Source of the DNA: Clostridiales bacterium
Lineage (GTDB): Bacteria; Bacillota; Clostridia; Oscillospirales; Oscillospiraceae
Assembly (NCBI GenBank): GCA_003150355.1
Contig: QAMJ01000012.1
Coordinates: 62,001 to 126,000 of the forward strand
DNA: 64,000 bases
Direction: 5' to 3'
Shown here: positions 32,792-40,603 of the stretch, in pieces
Position numbering within the stretch: the first letter of the stretch is position 1
Layout of the letters: the number at the start of each line of letters is the position of its first letter
Made by a program: the position numbers and the translations under genes
The notes under the pieces: model-generated
The model's input: only the letters and a program-made list of their open reading frames with translations
Databases searched by the model: none
What the model was told of the DNA's origin: nothing

Positions 32792-33616
32792 TTACAGGTC
32801 CTTTCTGCTGTATTTCTTATTGAATTGTGCCCACAGCCCTACACAAAGTATATTTTGCATCAGTCCCGCGTCCTGCACCAGCGGGAGCTTATCGAAATAG
32901 AACACGCACTCGCCGAGCTGCATCTTCAGTATGTCCCTGAAGCGCTGCTCGTTATCCTCCCGCCCGGCATAGTCCCTGAACGGGTTATAGCTTCCGGAAG
33001 CAGCGTCGTCCTCAAGGTCGATGATCGCGTCGCAGAGGTATATAAAGCGCCCCAGCGCGTGAGCCATCCGGCCAAGTGTATCAGCCCAGCGGTCGTCCTT
33101 ATAGATAAAGAGCTGCTCCATAAGCTCACCGAAGGTATCGGCGGCGGCATCAGGCTCGCAGAGCCCTGATTTTTCTATCTCTCCGAGCTTTTCGATTGAA
33201 CGGCGCATCACGCCGCACTGCCGCGGATAGCGCTCGGAGATCTCCTCGTACCAGCGCTTGAGCGTCCTCGCCTCGGCGTAGGCCGTGAGGCTGCGGTCGT
33301 CATGCCAGTCGTCCAGACACTTGAGATAAGCCAATGCGACGTTCATGTTCGCGGCATAATCGCTTATCTCGTTCGTCATCCACTGCTGCCGCTTGGCCGG
33401 GTGGCGCGGGCAGACGCTCTCCCCGTGCTCCTCCTCCGGTTCATAGAGCGAGGAGAGCAGCAGCACAAGAAAGGTCAGGTCATAATTGAGCGTGAGCCTT
33501 GCGGCGGAGCCGAAGCAGCGGTCAAGGCTGCGGCACAGCCCGCAGTAGCACTCCTTATAGCGTTGCTGCTGTTCCTCTTCAAGCAGCTCCGATGCTGCGA
33601 CAAGATACCCGAACAT
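32792..33616 (-). CDS. DUF5685 family protein with aspartate-rich motifs
   Basis: A 274-residue, largely helical protein of the DUF5685 family. The N-terminus has clustered cysteines (KECYCGLCRSLDRC, residues 21-34, plus Cys69). Two acidic motifs stand out: DDWHDD (102-107) and DAIIDLEDD (196-204), spaced as in all-alpha prenyl synthases such as phytoene/squalene synthase. That similarity is my inference; no enzymatic role is established to my knowledge. Its stop touches the J-domain start and it begins one base after the zinc-ribbon gene's stop, so the three are co-expressed. Confidence 0.75.
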   Translation of the reverse strand: MFGYLVAASELLEEEQQQRYKECYCGLCRSLDRCFGSAARLTLNYDLTFLVLLLSSLYEPEEEHGESVCPRHPAKRQQWMTNEISDYAANMNVALAYLKCLDDWHDDRSLTAYAEARTLKRWYEEISERYPRQCGVMRRSIEKLGEIEKSGLCEPDAAADTFGELMEQLFIYKDDRWADTLGRMAHALGRFIYLCDAIIDLEDDAASGSYNPFRDYAGREDNEQRFRDILKMQLGECVFYFDKLPLVQDAGLMQNILCVGLWAQFNKKYSRKDL

Positions 33617-33617
33617 A

Positions 33618-34022
33618 TCAGGTCTTCCCCGTAAAGGACGTGCCGCACTTGCGGCAGACTATATTGACCTTGCCGTGCCCTCTCGGTACGCGCAGCGCCG
33701 TCTTGCAGTTGGGGCAGGTGAAGAACTTATAGTCCTTGCGCTGCACCCAGCGCTCGTGCCGCACCCTGAGCGCGGCGGAGACCTTGTACCTTGCGCGGAT
33801 ATACTTCCCGTTTTCCTCGCGGCGCTTGTAAACGTTGCGGGAGAGCATACGGAAGTATGCGTACGCCAGCAGCACGAATACAAGCGGATATACATATCTG
33901 CCTACCCCGTCCTTGAATATCGCCGCGATTAACAGCAGCACGATATCGACGAGCAGCAGAAAACGATTTAACTGGTCGTTGCCGTTGCGCCCGGCCATGA
34001 AGCGCGCAATTTTTTCTCTCAT
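33618..34022 (-). CDS. Small membrane protein with C-terminal zinc ribbon
   Basis: A 134-residue protein with two hydrophobic segments (~residues 19-36 and 43-58), a basic linker, and a zinc ribbon of two Cys pairs (FTCPNC at ~102 and VCRKCG at ~123). The ribbon should face the cytoplasm. Function unknown; it leads the operon with DUF5685 and J-domain genes, and such ribbons often bind nucleic acid or protein partners. AAGGTGG precedes the ATG. Confidence 0.75.
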   Translation of the reverse strand: MREKIARFMAGRNGNDQLNRFLLLVDIVLLLIAAIFKDGVGRYVYPLVFVLLAYAYFRMLSRNVYKRREENGKYIRARYKVSAALRVRHERWVQRKDYKFFTCPNCKTALRVPRGHGKVNIVCRKCGTSFTGKT

Positions 34023-34143
34023 AATCCACCTTCGCTGATTTCATAGGCATTGTCTGTCTTTTTTCTAAGAGAGCATTTTACCACAATGCGTATGCAAAAC
34101 ATCAAGAAAGTGTTAACTTCGGTTAAGAATCTGATCTTTCGGA

Positions 34144-35208
34144 TTATTTTTTGCTTTTGCACTCAAGCGACAGGCGTATTATCTCCTCGCACAGCTGCGG
34201 ATATTCAATTCCCTCGAGCTTTGCAGCCTTGGGGATGAGGCTGTTCGGCGTCATTCCGGGCAGGGTGTTGACCTCAAGGCACCATGCGCACCCTTCGCTG
34301 TCGATGATGAAATCGGTGCGGGAATAGACTGAGAGCCCAAGTGCGTTGTGGAACTTCAGCGCCGCTTCGCAGACGGTCTGTCTGTCCTTCTCGCTGATGC
34401 GGGCGGGGCAAATTTCACGCGCGCCCTCGTCGCCGCTCTGGTACTTGGCGACATAGTCAAAGGTCGAGCCTTCGGGCGGGACGATCTCGATTGGGCTCAG
34501 GCAGCGGTCGCCGAGAACGGGGACTGTGACCTCGGTGCCGTGTATCTTCTCCTCGACGACGATGCGGTCGCCATACTTAAGGATATTGCGCAGGGCGGCT
34601 TCCAGCTCCTCGCGCGTGTCAGGCAGCTCCACGCCGATGGACGAGCCGCCGTTCACGACCTTTACCGCGCAGGGCAGCGGCAGCGTATCGAGGAGGCCGG
34701 GTATATCGTCCTCACCGTAGACAACCTCGCGCCACGGTGCGGTGCGGATGCCGTAGCTGTCCATGACGCGCTTGGCAACGGCCTTATCCATTGCCATCGC
34801 GCTGCTGAGCGGACCGGAGCCGGTATAGGGAACGCCGAGCAGATCGAGCGCGGCCTGAATTTTGCCGTCCTCGCCGTCAGCGCCGTGCAGACCGAGAAAG
34901 ACACAGTCCGCAAGCGCGCATATCTCAAGCACGTTCTTGCCGAGGCGGCTCGGACTCTTGAGCTTACGCGAGGCTTTGACCGCTTCAAGGTCTGGCGCTT
35001 TTCTTTCGACCGCGACGCTGCCGCAGAAGCCGTCGGGGACGTCGAAAGCGTCCTCAAGCGCGCCGTCATAATTTTCAAGCCCCATGAACATATCGACGAA
35101 TATAGCCTTATGGCCGAGGCTGCGCAGAGCCTTGCACACGGAGGTGCTCGTGACGAGAGCGACCTCGCGCTCGGTGCTTATCCCGCCGCCTAAAACAACG
35201 ATCTTCAA
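34144..35208 (-). CDS. ddl: D-alanine--D-alanine ligase
   Basis: A 354-residue ATP-grasp enzyme that makes D-Ala-D-Ala for peptidoglycan. It starts MKIVVLGGGISTEREVALVTS (Ddl signature near the N-terminus), has LHGADGEDGKIQAALDLLGVPYTGSG (in part; the ligase signature), the ATP-grasp core (CAVKVVNGGSSIGV) and the C-terminal EVNTLPGMTPNSL. The start is a TTG at 35208, preceded by AAGGAAG; family N-termini begin exactly there. It is transcribed away from the accessory island that follows to the right. Confidence 0.95.
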   Translation of the reverse strand: MKIVVLGGGISTEREVALVTSTSVCKALRSLGHKAIFVDMFMGLENYDGALEDAFDVPDGFCGSVAVERKAPDLEAVKASRKLKSPSRLGKNVLEICALADCVFLGLHGADGEDGKIQAALDLLGVPYTGSGPLSSAMAMDKAVAKRVMDSYGIRTAPWREVVYGEDDIPGLLDTLPLPCAVKVVNGGSSIGVELPDTREELEAALRNILKYGDRIVVEEKIHGTEVTVPVLGDRCLSPIEIVPPEGSTFDYVAKYQSGDEGAREICPARISEKDRQTVCEAALKFHNALGLSVYSRTDFIIDSEGCAWCLEVNTLPGMTPNSLIPKAAKLEGIEYPQLCEEIIRLSLECKSKK

Positions 35209-35365
35209 GGATGATTCTTCCTTTCAAAGAGAAATAGATATCTCCAATAAGATACCACAACTGCGCCGCGAGTACAAGAAAAAAGCCGCAGACAGAATAA
35301 ATGATTTGAAAGAGTTTCGGAAATATATTATAATGGATATCAGAACAAACAGAAAGGAGCTTCGC

Positions 35366-36130
35366 GTGAACATGGACTATATGGAACAAAGATTATTCGA
35401 CCTGTATGACAAGTATCTTTACAGCTATGATGAGCTCCGGAAAAAGGCGCTGGCGGAGACCTGCTATAGGGAATACTCCAAAGGCGGAGAGGGCACGCAC
35501 AGAGGCTACTACTGCCCCAGCCCCGTGATAGACTTGCTCGTAGGCAATGTGAACCGCGGCAGACTCCTGAAGCGGCGCCCGGCGGTCAACTATGACTATA
35601 TCTATTATCTGAACGAAGCGCGTCAGATCATTATGGTCGATGCTTTCGCCACATGGGAGGACGGCAGGAAAACTCTGTACACAAGGGAGTTTATTTTCCA
35701 CGGGGAGAATGTTGAAACATCCGTGGAGTATAAACTGGATTATTTTTTAGGCTACATCCATATGTACTCCGCATCGCTGTGCGATTATGAGGCAGAAAAG
35801 CTCCGCGCATACAGGCGGCTGTGCATGGCCGCATATTGCAGAGATGACGGGAGTTGCTATGCCGACAAGGACTCATGTTTATTCAAGGCAGAAGATTATG
35901 AGTATGATGAGTCTGGGCTGATGTGTGAAGCCATATTGGGCGAAAAGCTCTCGTACAAAGCAAAAACCAGATCTGGCAAGTTCAAGCCCGCGGGCTACAC
36001 GCAGGAATATGCGTACAGGCTCTTCCATAACGAGGATGGCTTCATGTATGCGTATAAGTCACTGGAGCCAAGACCCGACGGACTGGACCCGATGTACTAT
36101 ATCGCTAAAAGCAAGCTGAGGAAAATATAG
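35366..36130 (+). CDS. Unknown protein, first gene of the accessory island
   Basis: A 254-residue soluble protein that I do not recognise. It is rich in Tyr and charged residues (MDYMEQRLFDLYDKYLYSYDEL near the start; YNYDYIYYLNEARQIIMVDAF centrally), with no signal peptide, membrane segment or catalytic motif that I can name. A GTG start at 35366 is chosen because AAAGGAG ends 6 bases upstream; the ATG two codons later is too far. It lies 9 bases before the next gene. The company of DUF4279 and DUF4259-type genes suggests an immunity-like or adaptor protein, which is inference only. Confidence 0.65.
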   Translation: MNMDYMEQRLFDLYDKYLYSYDELRKKALAETCYREYSKGGEGTHRGYYCPSPVIDLLVGNVNRGRLLKRRPAVNYDYIYYLNEARQIIMVDAFATWEDGRKTLYTREFIFHGENVETSVEYKLDYFLGYIHMYSASLCDYEAEKLRAYRRLCMAAYCRDDGSCYADKDSCLFKAEDYEYDESGLMCEAILGEKLSYKAKTRSGKFKPAGYTQEYAYRLFHNEDGFMYAYKSLEPRPDGLDPMYYIAKSKLRKI

Positions 36131-36138
36131 AGAGTCAA

Positions 36139-36567
36139 ATGAGAAAGTTCGTTATTGATAAAGTTCTATATTTGCTATTCGGGATCGCCATTGGAATAGG
36201 AATATATGTATTCGAAAGATATATAGTATTAACAGTCATTTTTGAGACCATCCTTATAACGTGTCTCGCAAGCCAGTGCAGTCCGCTTTTTGCTTTATTG
36301 ATTGATGTATTCAAAGGCAGTGTAACTAAAGAAGTATATCTTTCGGGTAAAATTATTTCTTGGGGATATGATTTTTTTAGCAGAGGCAGCTATACTGAAT
36401 GGAAATTTTACTATGGGAGCAACGACATACTCAGGCTTCGTGTACCGGATATCAAAAACAGCGAGCTTCTTGAAGAAATGAAAAATCAGAGACGGGATCA
36501 GAAGCTGAAAGTTACATACTATAATTTGTCAAAAATACTCATAAGCTTTGAGCCGGTTTACGATTGA
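36139..36567 (+). CDS. Small membrane protein of unknown function, AT-rich
   Basis: A 142-residue protein: a basic start, one or two hydrophobic segments (residues ~10-25 and ~30-48) and a cytosolic tail rich in Tyr/Lys/Phe ending in ISFEPVYD. The stretch VFERYIV after the first helix also occurs in the protein at 36969. The base composition is clearly more AT-rich than its neighbours, a sign of transfer. GAGAG is a weak ribosome site before the ATG, 9 bases after the upstream stop. Size and layout recall small immunity-type membrane proteins. Confidence 0.6.
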   Translation: MRKFVIDKVLYLLFGIAIGIGIYVFERYIVLTVIFETILITCLASQCSPLFALLIDVFKGSVTKEVYLSGKIISWGYDFFSRGSYTEWKFYYGSNDILRLRVPDIKNSELLEEMKNQRRDQKLKVTYYNLSKILISFEPVYD

Positions 36568-36593
36568 TAACCGCGGGATAAGGGCAGGCTTAA

Positions 36594-36644
36594 AAGCCTT
36601 CCCCTTGAGGGGAAGGTGGTTCGCGCAGCGAACCGGATGAGGTG
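36594..36644. repeat. REP-like palindromic element
   Basis: Contains CCTTCCCCTTGAGGGGAAGG, then a GGTTCGCGCAGCGAACC hairpin and GGATGAGGTG. A similar design (stem, second stem from bases of the GC-rich arm, trailing GGA.GAGG) is seen at 61724-61778. I recognise this as a widespread Clostridia-type intergenic repeat. Confidence 0.7.
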
Positions 36645-36744
36645 TTTACTGCGCACGAAATATTTACTTCGCAGCAAAGCCCGGCGCTCAATGCCGATTG
36701 TATTCGGCTCTCCTGCGGTGACCGGCTGCCGGTCGCTCCGCGGG

Positions 36745-36815
36745 GTGACTTTCTCAGCGTGGAGAAAGTCACCAAAGGCACGTTTAAGAGGCGGGGATTC
36801 CGCTTTCCCCGCCTC
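36745..36815. repeat. Two consecutive hairpins in the island spacer
   Basis: GTGACTTTCTC/GAGAAAGTCAC (36745-36772) and GAGGCGGGGA/TCCCCGCCTC (36788-36815). With the REP-like element they fill much of the 400-base spacer 36568-36968, which contains no convincing gene; the remainder to 36968 shows only the ribosome site of the next gene. Confidence 0.65.
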
Positions 36816-36968
36816 CTAAAAACCTCCACCCTTGAACCGGCAAAGAGAAACCGTGCGCGGTTTTCCTTTGATTTCTTCCAGGGGGAGCAATGGATGAACA
36901 GCGGCGGCTCGTTTCAAACAGCGTCAATGAACAGGTCTTTTTGCTTAATGCTTAATAGGAGCAACAGC

Positions 36969-37520
36969 ATGTCAACAAAGAAAATTGCAAAAATATTCGG
37001 AATAATAATTTTGGCAGCAATTATTGCGGCGACGCTGGCGGTGATGGTATTCGAGAGATACATTGTCCAGAGGTCGCAGTATGAAATTCCCGTGCTTTCG
37101 GATCACGGCATATTCTACGGCGATACCCCAGCGGAGGTCTCAGGAAAGCTCGGCACTACGGCTGCCTCAAAAGAAAAACTGCCGTATGCGCCCGAAACTT
37201 ACATCCGCTATAACGCCGCCATACTGGGCAGCAACGCAGAAATAACATGCTATTTTCTGTATGGCCGGTATCTTACCGAAGCGGATATTTATATTACGGC
37301 GGAGAGCGCGGCTCAGGCAGACGAGCTGTTCACGCAGGCCGCGGCACTTATCGAAGAAGAATACGCAGAGCAGCCCGGTTTCACAGTCGGCGAAGTTCGG
37401 CACAAGGACGACGGTTCTTACAGTCGGTCATTATCCTTGAGCTTCGGTGCAACAGGGATAGACTATACGCTCAAGGTACAGGAAAACAGCCTGAGCATAA
37501 GCTGCTGCAAGCTGTTTTGA
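36969..37520 (+). CDS. Membrane-anchored protein of unknown function
   Basis: A 183-residue protein with one N-terminal membrane segment (KIFGIIILAAIIAATLAVMVF) then a soluble domain of about 150 residues (IFYGDTPAEVSGKLG; ADIYITAESAAQADELF; a Ser-rich end). VFERYIV after the membrane segment matches the small membrane protein at 36139, suggesting that the two share an anchor module. The start at 36969 has AGGAG 7 bases upstream; the longer frame runs through palindromic repeats and is rejected. No family recognised. Confidence 0.65.
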   Translation: MSTKKIAKIFGIIILAAIIAATLAVMVFERYIVQRSQYEIPVLSDHGIFYGDTPAEVSGKLGTTAASKEKLPYAPETYIRYNAAILGSNAEITCYFLYGRYLTEADIYITAESAAQADELFTQAAALIEEEYAEQPGFTVGEVRHKDDGSYSRSLSLSFGATGIDYTLKVQENSLSISCCKLF

Positions 37521-37549
37521 TGAAAAGCTGAAATGAAAGCGGGAACCGA

Positions 37550-38020
37550 ATGACAGATATGTATCTGAGCGTTTCGCTCGAAGCGAAGCATGATTTTGAC
37601 ACGGACGCTGTGACACGGCGGCTGGGTGTCGAACCGACGCAAATCAGAAAGCTCGGCACGCCGATGCATCCGGGGCATGACGCGCTATATAAATACAACT
37701 CATGGGAATGGGACACCGGGCATATATCCGCTGATGACGCAGGGGAGCTTATCGCGCAGGCGGCGGCCATGTTCCAGAGCCGGGCAACGGTCATGCGGGA
37801 GCTTGCCGATGAGTACGGCGGCAAATGGGCAATAGTGCTCGACGGGTACGTACACAGCGGCGACGCGCCGACTGTACTGCTGCCGCCGGACTTTGTCGAG
37901 TTCTGCGCCGCAATAGGCGCGATCTTCCAATACGTTATTGATATATCCTATGACTACTCATCTGAAGGAGGGGCTGACCGTGGCACGGCTGAGGATCGAC
38001 CTGACACTCACCGCGGGTGA
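37550..38020 (+). CDS. DUF4279 domain protein
   Basis: A 156-residue protein of the DUF4279 family: LSVSLEAKHDFDTDAVTRRLGVEPTQ..., then SWEWDTG and a C-terminal half with GGKWAIVLDGYVHSGDAPTVLLPPDFVEFCAAI. DUF4279 proteins are often found among immunity genes of polymorphic toxin loci; no activity is known to me. The stop lies 40 bases inside the next gene, which encodes a shorter homolog. Bases before and after its ATG recur at 39291-39316. No strong ribosome site is visible. Confidence 0.8.
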   Translation: MTDMYLSVSLEAKHDFDTDAVTRRLGVEPTQIRKLGTPMHPGHDALYKYNSWEWDTGHISADDAGELIAQAAAMFQSRATVMRELADEYGGKWAIVLDGYVHSGDAPTVLLPPDFVEFCAAIGAIFQYVIDISYDYSSEGGADRGTAEDRPDTHRG

Positions 38021-38291
38021 AGAAAGCGTGTGGAGCATTTCGACCGGCGAAGCAGAGGCTGACGACGCCGAAACGCTGATTGAGAAGCTGATTTCCATGG
38101 CGCTGCCCGAAAAGGAGCGCATGGCAGAGCGCGCCGCCGGGTGCGGCGGGAGATGGACAGTCCGCTTCGCGGGGTGCGTACACCGCGGCGAGATGCCCAC
38201 GGTCTATCTCGACCGGCGCTTCATTAGCTTCTGCGCAGAGATACACGCTGCTATCCTTTACGACATCCGCATCGCGGCGGACGAACGCTGA
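37980..38291 (+). CDS. Short DUF4279-like paralog
   Basis: A 103-residue protein that aligns with the C-terminal two thirds of the preceding DUF4279 protein: SVWSISTGEAEADDAETLIE against NSWEWDTGHISADDAGELIA, and GGRWTVRFAGCVHRGEMPTVYL against GGKWAIVLDGYVHSGDAPTVLL. It lacks the segment holding RLGVEPTQIRK, so it is a tandem duplicate with an internal deletion. A GTG start at 37980 is supported by AAGGAGG 8 bases upstream. It overlaps the upstream gene by 41 bases in another frame. Confidence 0.7.
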   Translation: MARLRIDLTLTAGEESVWSISTGEAEADDAETLIEKLISMALPEKERMAERAAGCGGRWTVRFAGCVHRGEMPTVYLDRRFISFCAEIHAAILYDIRIAADER

Positions 38292-38352
38292 TTGTTCATA
38301 TACAACATGGTCAAAATCGTCAACAGATAAAAATAATTACGGAGGTGGAAAA

Positions 38353-39309
38353 ATGGGAGCATGGGGATCCGGATTGTATCAGAATGATACAGCGCTGGAT
38401 GTAAAAGATGAATTTGAGAAGCTGTTTAACGACGGCAAGGGCGTTCAGGAGATTACCGACGGGCTGACGGCAGAGTTTGAAAGCATAATGGACTGCGCCG
38501 ATGAAGCGCCGCTGTTCTGGCTCGCGCTGGCGGATACGCAGTGGAAGTTCGGAGTGCTTTTGCCGGACGTCAAAGAGAACGCTCTGCGCTGGATCGATGA
38601 ACTGAAGATCCAGACAGCGGATACTCCGGACGAAGCCAAGCAGAAGAAATCGCTGGAAACCTTGCAGGCAAAGCTGCTTTCGCCGCTGCCGCCGGTGAAA
38701 AAGCCGAAAAAGAAGAGGATTTACAAGTGCGAGTGGAAAATTGGCGACGTCTTTGCCTACCAATTGGAAAGCGAGCTTGCCAAGGAAAGAGGGCTTTACG
38801 GACGGTATTTCCTGATCCAGAAAGTTGACGAGGGCACATGGTATCCCGGGCATATAGTCCCGATCATATACGTGAAACTAACCAGAGATACCAAGCTTCC
38901 GTCAACAGAGGAAGAATATAATGAAGCAGAATACGTCCAGACAGGGTTCACAAAGTGGGAGTGGCGTTTTCTTCCGCTCAATATGAGCCGGCCTAAGGAA
39001 GATTTTGAAGAAAAATCCAAGCTTACTTACGAAGTGGATGAATATGGCTATTTGCCGGAATACAGGCTAACGCTGCTCAACACCTCAAAAAGGGTCATTC
39101 CCAAGAATCTGATCTATGTGGGTAATTTCCCGGATGCGCCCCGCCCTCAAAAGGAGTTCATTCCTCATGTGAAAGTCAACATTGGGGTCATTTGGTGGAA
39201 ACACTTCGATGAAACCTTTGAATCGAAAATGATCAAACACTACTGCAATCACAATCTTCGGGAACTCAGCATCTATCACAAAGACGAACCGAAAGCAGGG
39301 ACCGAATGA
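38353..39309 (+). CDS. DUF4259/Imm26-like two-domain protein
   Basis: A 318-residue soluble protein. Its start MGAWGSGLYQNDTALDVKDEF fits the DUF4259-type N-terminus (MGAWGxGxxxND). After a Lys-rich hinge (KKPKKKRIYK, ~residues 117-126), the segment CEWKIGDVFAYQL and GRYFLIQKVDEG resembles Imm26 immunity domains (K-x-GDVFAxxL). The rest continues to GNFPDAPRPQKEF and a basic tail. A strong GGAGGTG precedes the ATG. The immunity-type assignment of both parts is by motif resemblance. Confidence 0.7.
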   Translation: MGAWGSGLYQNDTALDVKDEFEKLFNDGKGVQEITDGLTAEFESIMDCADEAPLFWLALADTQWKFGVLLPDVKENALRWIDELKIQTADTPDEAKQKKSLETLQAKLLSPLPPVKKPKKKRIYKCEWKIGDVFAYQLESELAKERGLYGRYFLIQKVDEGTWYPGHIVPIIYVKLTRDTKLPSTEEEYNEAEYVQTGFTKWEWRFLPLNMSRPKEDFEEKSKLTYEVDEYGYLPEYRLTLLNTSKRVIPKNLIYVGNFPDAPRPQKEFIPHVKVNIGVIWWKHFDETFESKMIKHYCNHNLRELSIYHKDEPKAGTE

Positions 39310-39316
39310 CGGATAT
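39291..39316 (+). repeat. Scar resembling the start of a DUF4279 gene
   Basis: These 26 bases match 37535-37560, the start region of the DUF4279 gene, at 23 positions, including ACCGAATGAC and the following GATAT. Here the frame reads Met-Thr-Asp-Ile-stop, as if a second copy of that gene had been lost after its first codons. Confidence 0.55.
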
Positions 39317-39333
39317 ATAATGGAGCAGACGGT

Positions 39334-39945
39334 ATGAAGAATCGGCGATATGGAAAATTCAGGCTCGGCGACTACACCGCGTCATGGGGAGTCATTGCGC
39401 TGTGGCTGCTTTTCTCAATAGCGGCATTGGCGCTGGCGCTGCCGCGCTGGATGGCAGTTTTACCGGCGGTATTCGCCGCGGTTCGGCTGTGGGCGGTGCT
39501 TTCCCCGCAGCGCGAGAGCTTTATTCTGAACCGCAGCTCTGTCACGGTCTTTCGCGGCGGGAAAAGCCGAACTATCGACCTGCCCCCGGACATCACCATA
39601 GTGGTGTCATACGCGGATATCTGCCCTCCGCTGACCGTGCCCACGCCAGTCGGGAACCGGACCCACATACTCAAAGACAAGTACGCCGTCTCTATCCTGC
39701 GTGAAACTCCGCTGGATGCAGCCTTGGATGGGCTGCACCGGAACGGCATGAAGAAGTACACGAGCAGCTGGGTGCAGACTGTTTTTGAGGGCTGTCGGTA
39801 TGTCTACGGTTTTGTGTGCGATCAGGCCATGCTCGATGAACTGATTGCAGACAGGCCGTGCCTGCTGATAATCCCGGAATCACTGTCAGGTAAAATAGCC
39901 GTCTGCTCAGCCGCGGCGAACGTATACATAGACGCGGGATGCTGA
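39334..39945 (+). CDS. Two-helix membrane protein with cytosolic domain, unknown function
   Basis: A 203-residue protein with a basic start (MKNRRYGKFRL), a hydrophobic hairpin (~residues 18-55: VIALWLLFSIAALALALP and AVLPAVFAAVRLWAVL) and a ~145-residue cytosolic domain beginning FILNRSSVTVFRGGKSRTIDL, a pattern recalling bacterial PH-like domains. The final gene of the island has a similar two-helix-plus-domain design, so these may be distant relatives. No enzyme motif. Starts 24 bases after the DUF4259-like gene, past the scar. Confidence 0.6.
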   Translation: MKNRRYGKFRLGDYTASWGVIALWLLFSIAALALALPRWMAVLPAVFAAVRLWAVLSPQRESFILNRSSVTVFRGGKSRTIDLPPDITIVVSYADICPPLTVPTPVGNRTHILKDKYAVSILRETPLDAALDGLHRNGMKKYTSSWVQTVFEGCRYVYGFVCDQAMLDELIADRPCLLIIPESLSGKIAVCSAAANVYIDAGC

Positions 39946-39979
39946 CGCATAGAGACGGCTCACCCCAAAGGAGGTAACA

Positions 39980-40558
39980 ATGAAAGCTGCAAATAAAAAG
40001 AGAAAAATTGTTTTTATCCCGGCGGCCGGCTGGATATTCCCCACCTGTGTTTTCTTTCCGTTCTGGATTTATGCACTGTACATGGTTATAGGATTTATTC
40101 CGCTGCCGGAGCAGCCGATCGTGCTCGACTATGTCGGATCCATACTCGCGGTGCTTATAATGGTGCCTGTTTTAATACTCATCATCTTGAGCACGGTGAT
40201 ATTGTTCGCGCTCTGGTGCCGGCCTATCGTGCTGACTGAAAACGAAATGGTGCAGGGGTTTATCTTCAAGCGCAGATGCGCCAAAGCAGACATAACCGGG
40301 ATAGGTATCGCGTCGATCTACGGCAAGGACGGCATCGCCCAGGGCTTCACCCAATATGGCGTATACGCCGTTACCGGGCAGTATGATAAAGCGCTGATCG
40401 ATGAAATGGGCATCGGCGATATTTGGTTAGCTTCCTTGGCGCGCAGATGGTGGAAGCCCAAAAAAGGGCCGATACCTGACAGCGTGTATCCCATCGGTTA
40501 TAAGTTAGAGCGGTGCAGCATGCTTAAAGAGTGGTTGGGTCAAGCGCCCGAAGAATAA
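39980..40558 (+). CDS. Two-helix membrane protein with PH-like cytosolic domain
   Basis: A 192-residue protein with two long hydrophobic segments (residues ~10-38 and ~46-76) followed by RPIVLTENEMVQGFIFKRRCAKADITGIGI, a pattern typical of bacterial PH-like domains after a membrane hairpin. Later segments (YGVYAVTGQYDKALIDEMG) are soluble. A strong AAAGGAGG precedes the ATG. It closes the accessory island, sharing a bidirectional terminator with the convergent glycosylation operon. Function unknown. Confidence 0.65.
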   Translation: MKAANKKRKIVFIPAAGWIFPTCVFFPFWIYALYMVIGFIPLPEQPIVLDYVGSILAVLIMVPVLILIILSTVILFALWCRPIVLTENEMVQGFIFKRRCAKADITGIGIASIYGKDGIAQGFTQYGVYAVTGQYDKALIDEMGIGDIWLASLARRWWKPKKGPIPDSVYPIGYKLERCSMLKEWLGQAPEE

Positions 40559-40593
40559 AAAAGGTTTCCCCCGCGCGGGGGGAAACCTTTTTT
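40557..40593. terminator. Bidirectional terminator between the island and the glycosylation operon
   Basis: A perfect 16-bp stem (A-run, GGTTTCCCCC and complement) with a 4-base loop and a T-run on both strands. Confidence 0.92.
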
Positions 40594-40603
40594 ATTCTTC
40601 GAT

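Noticed and set aside
36642..36968. N-terminal extension of the 36969 gene back to an ATG at 36642
   Set aside because: The extension translates REP-like and hairpin repeats. A good ribosome site and a signal-anchor start occur at 36969.
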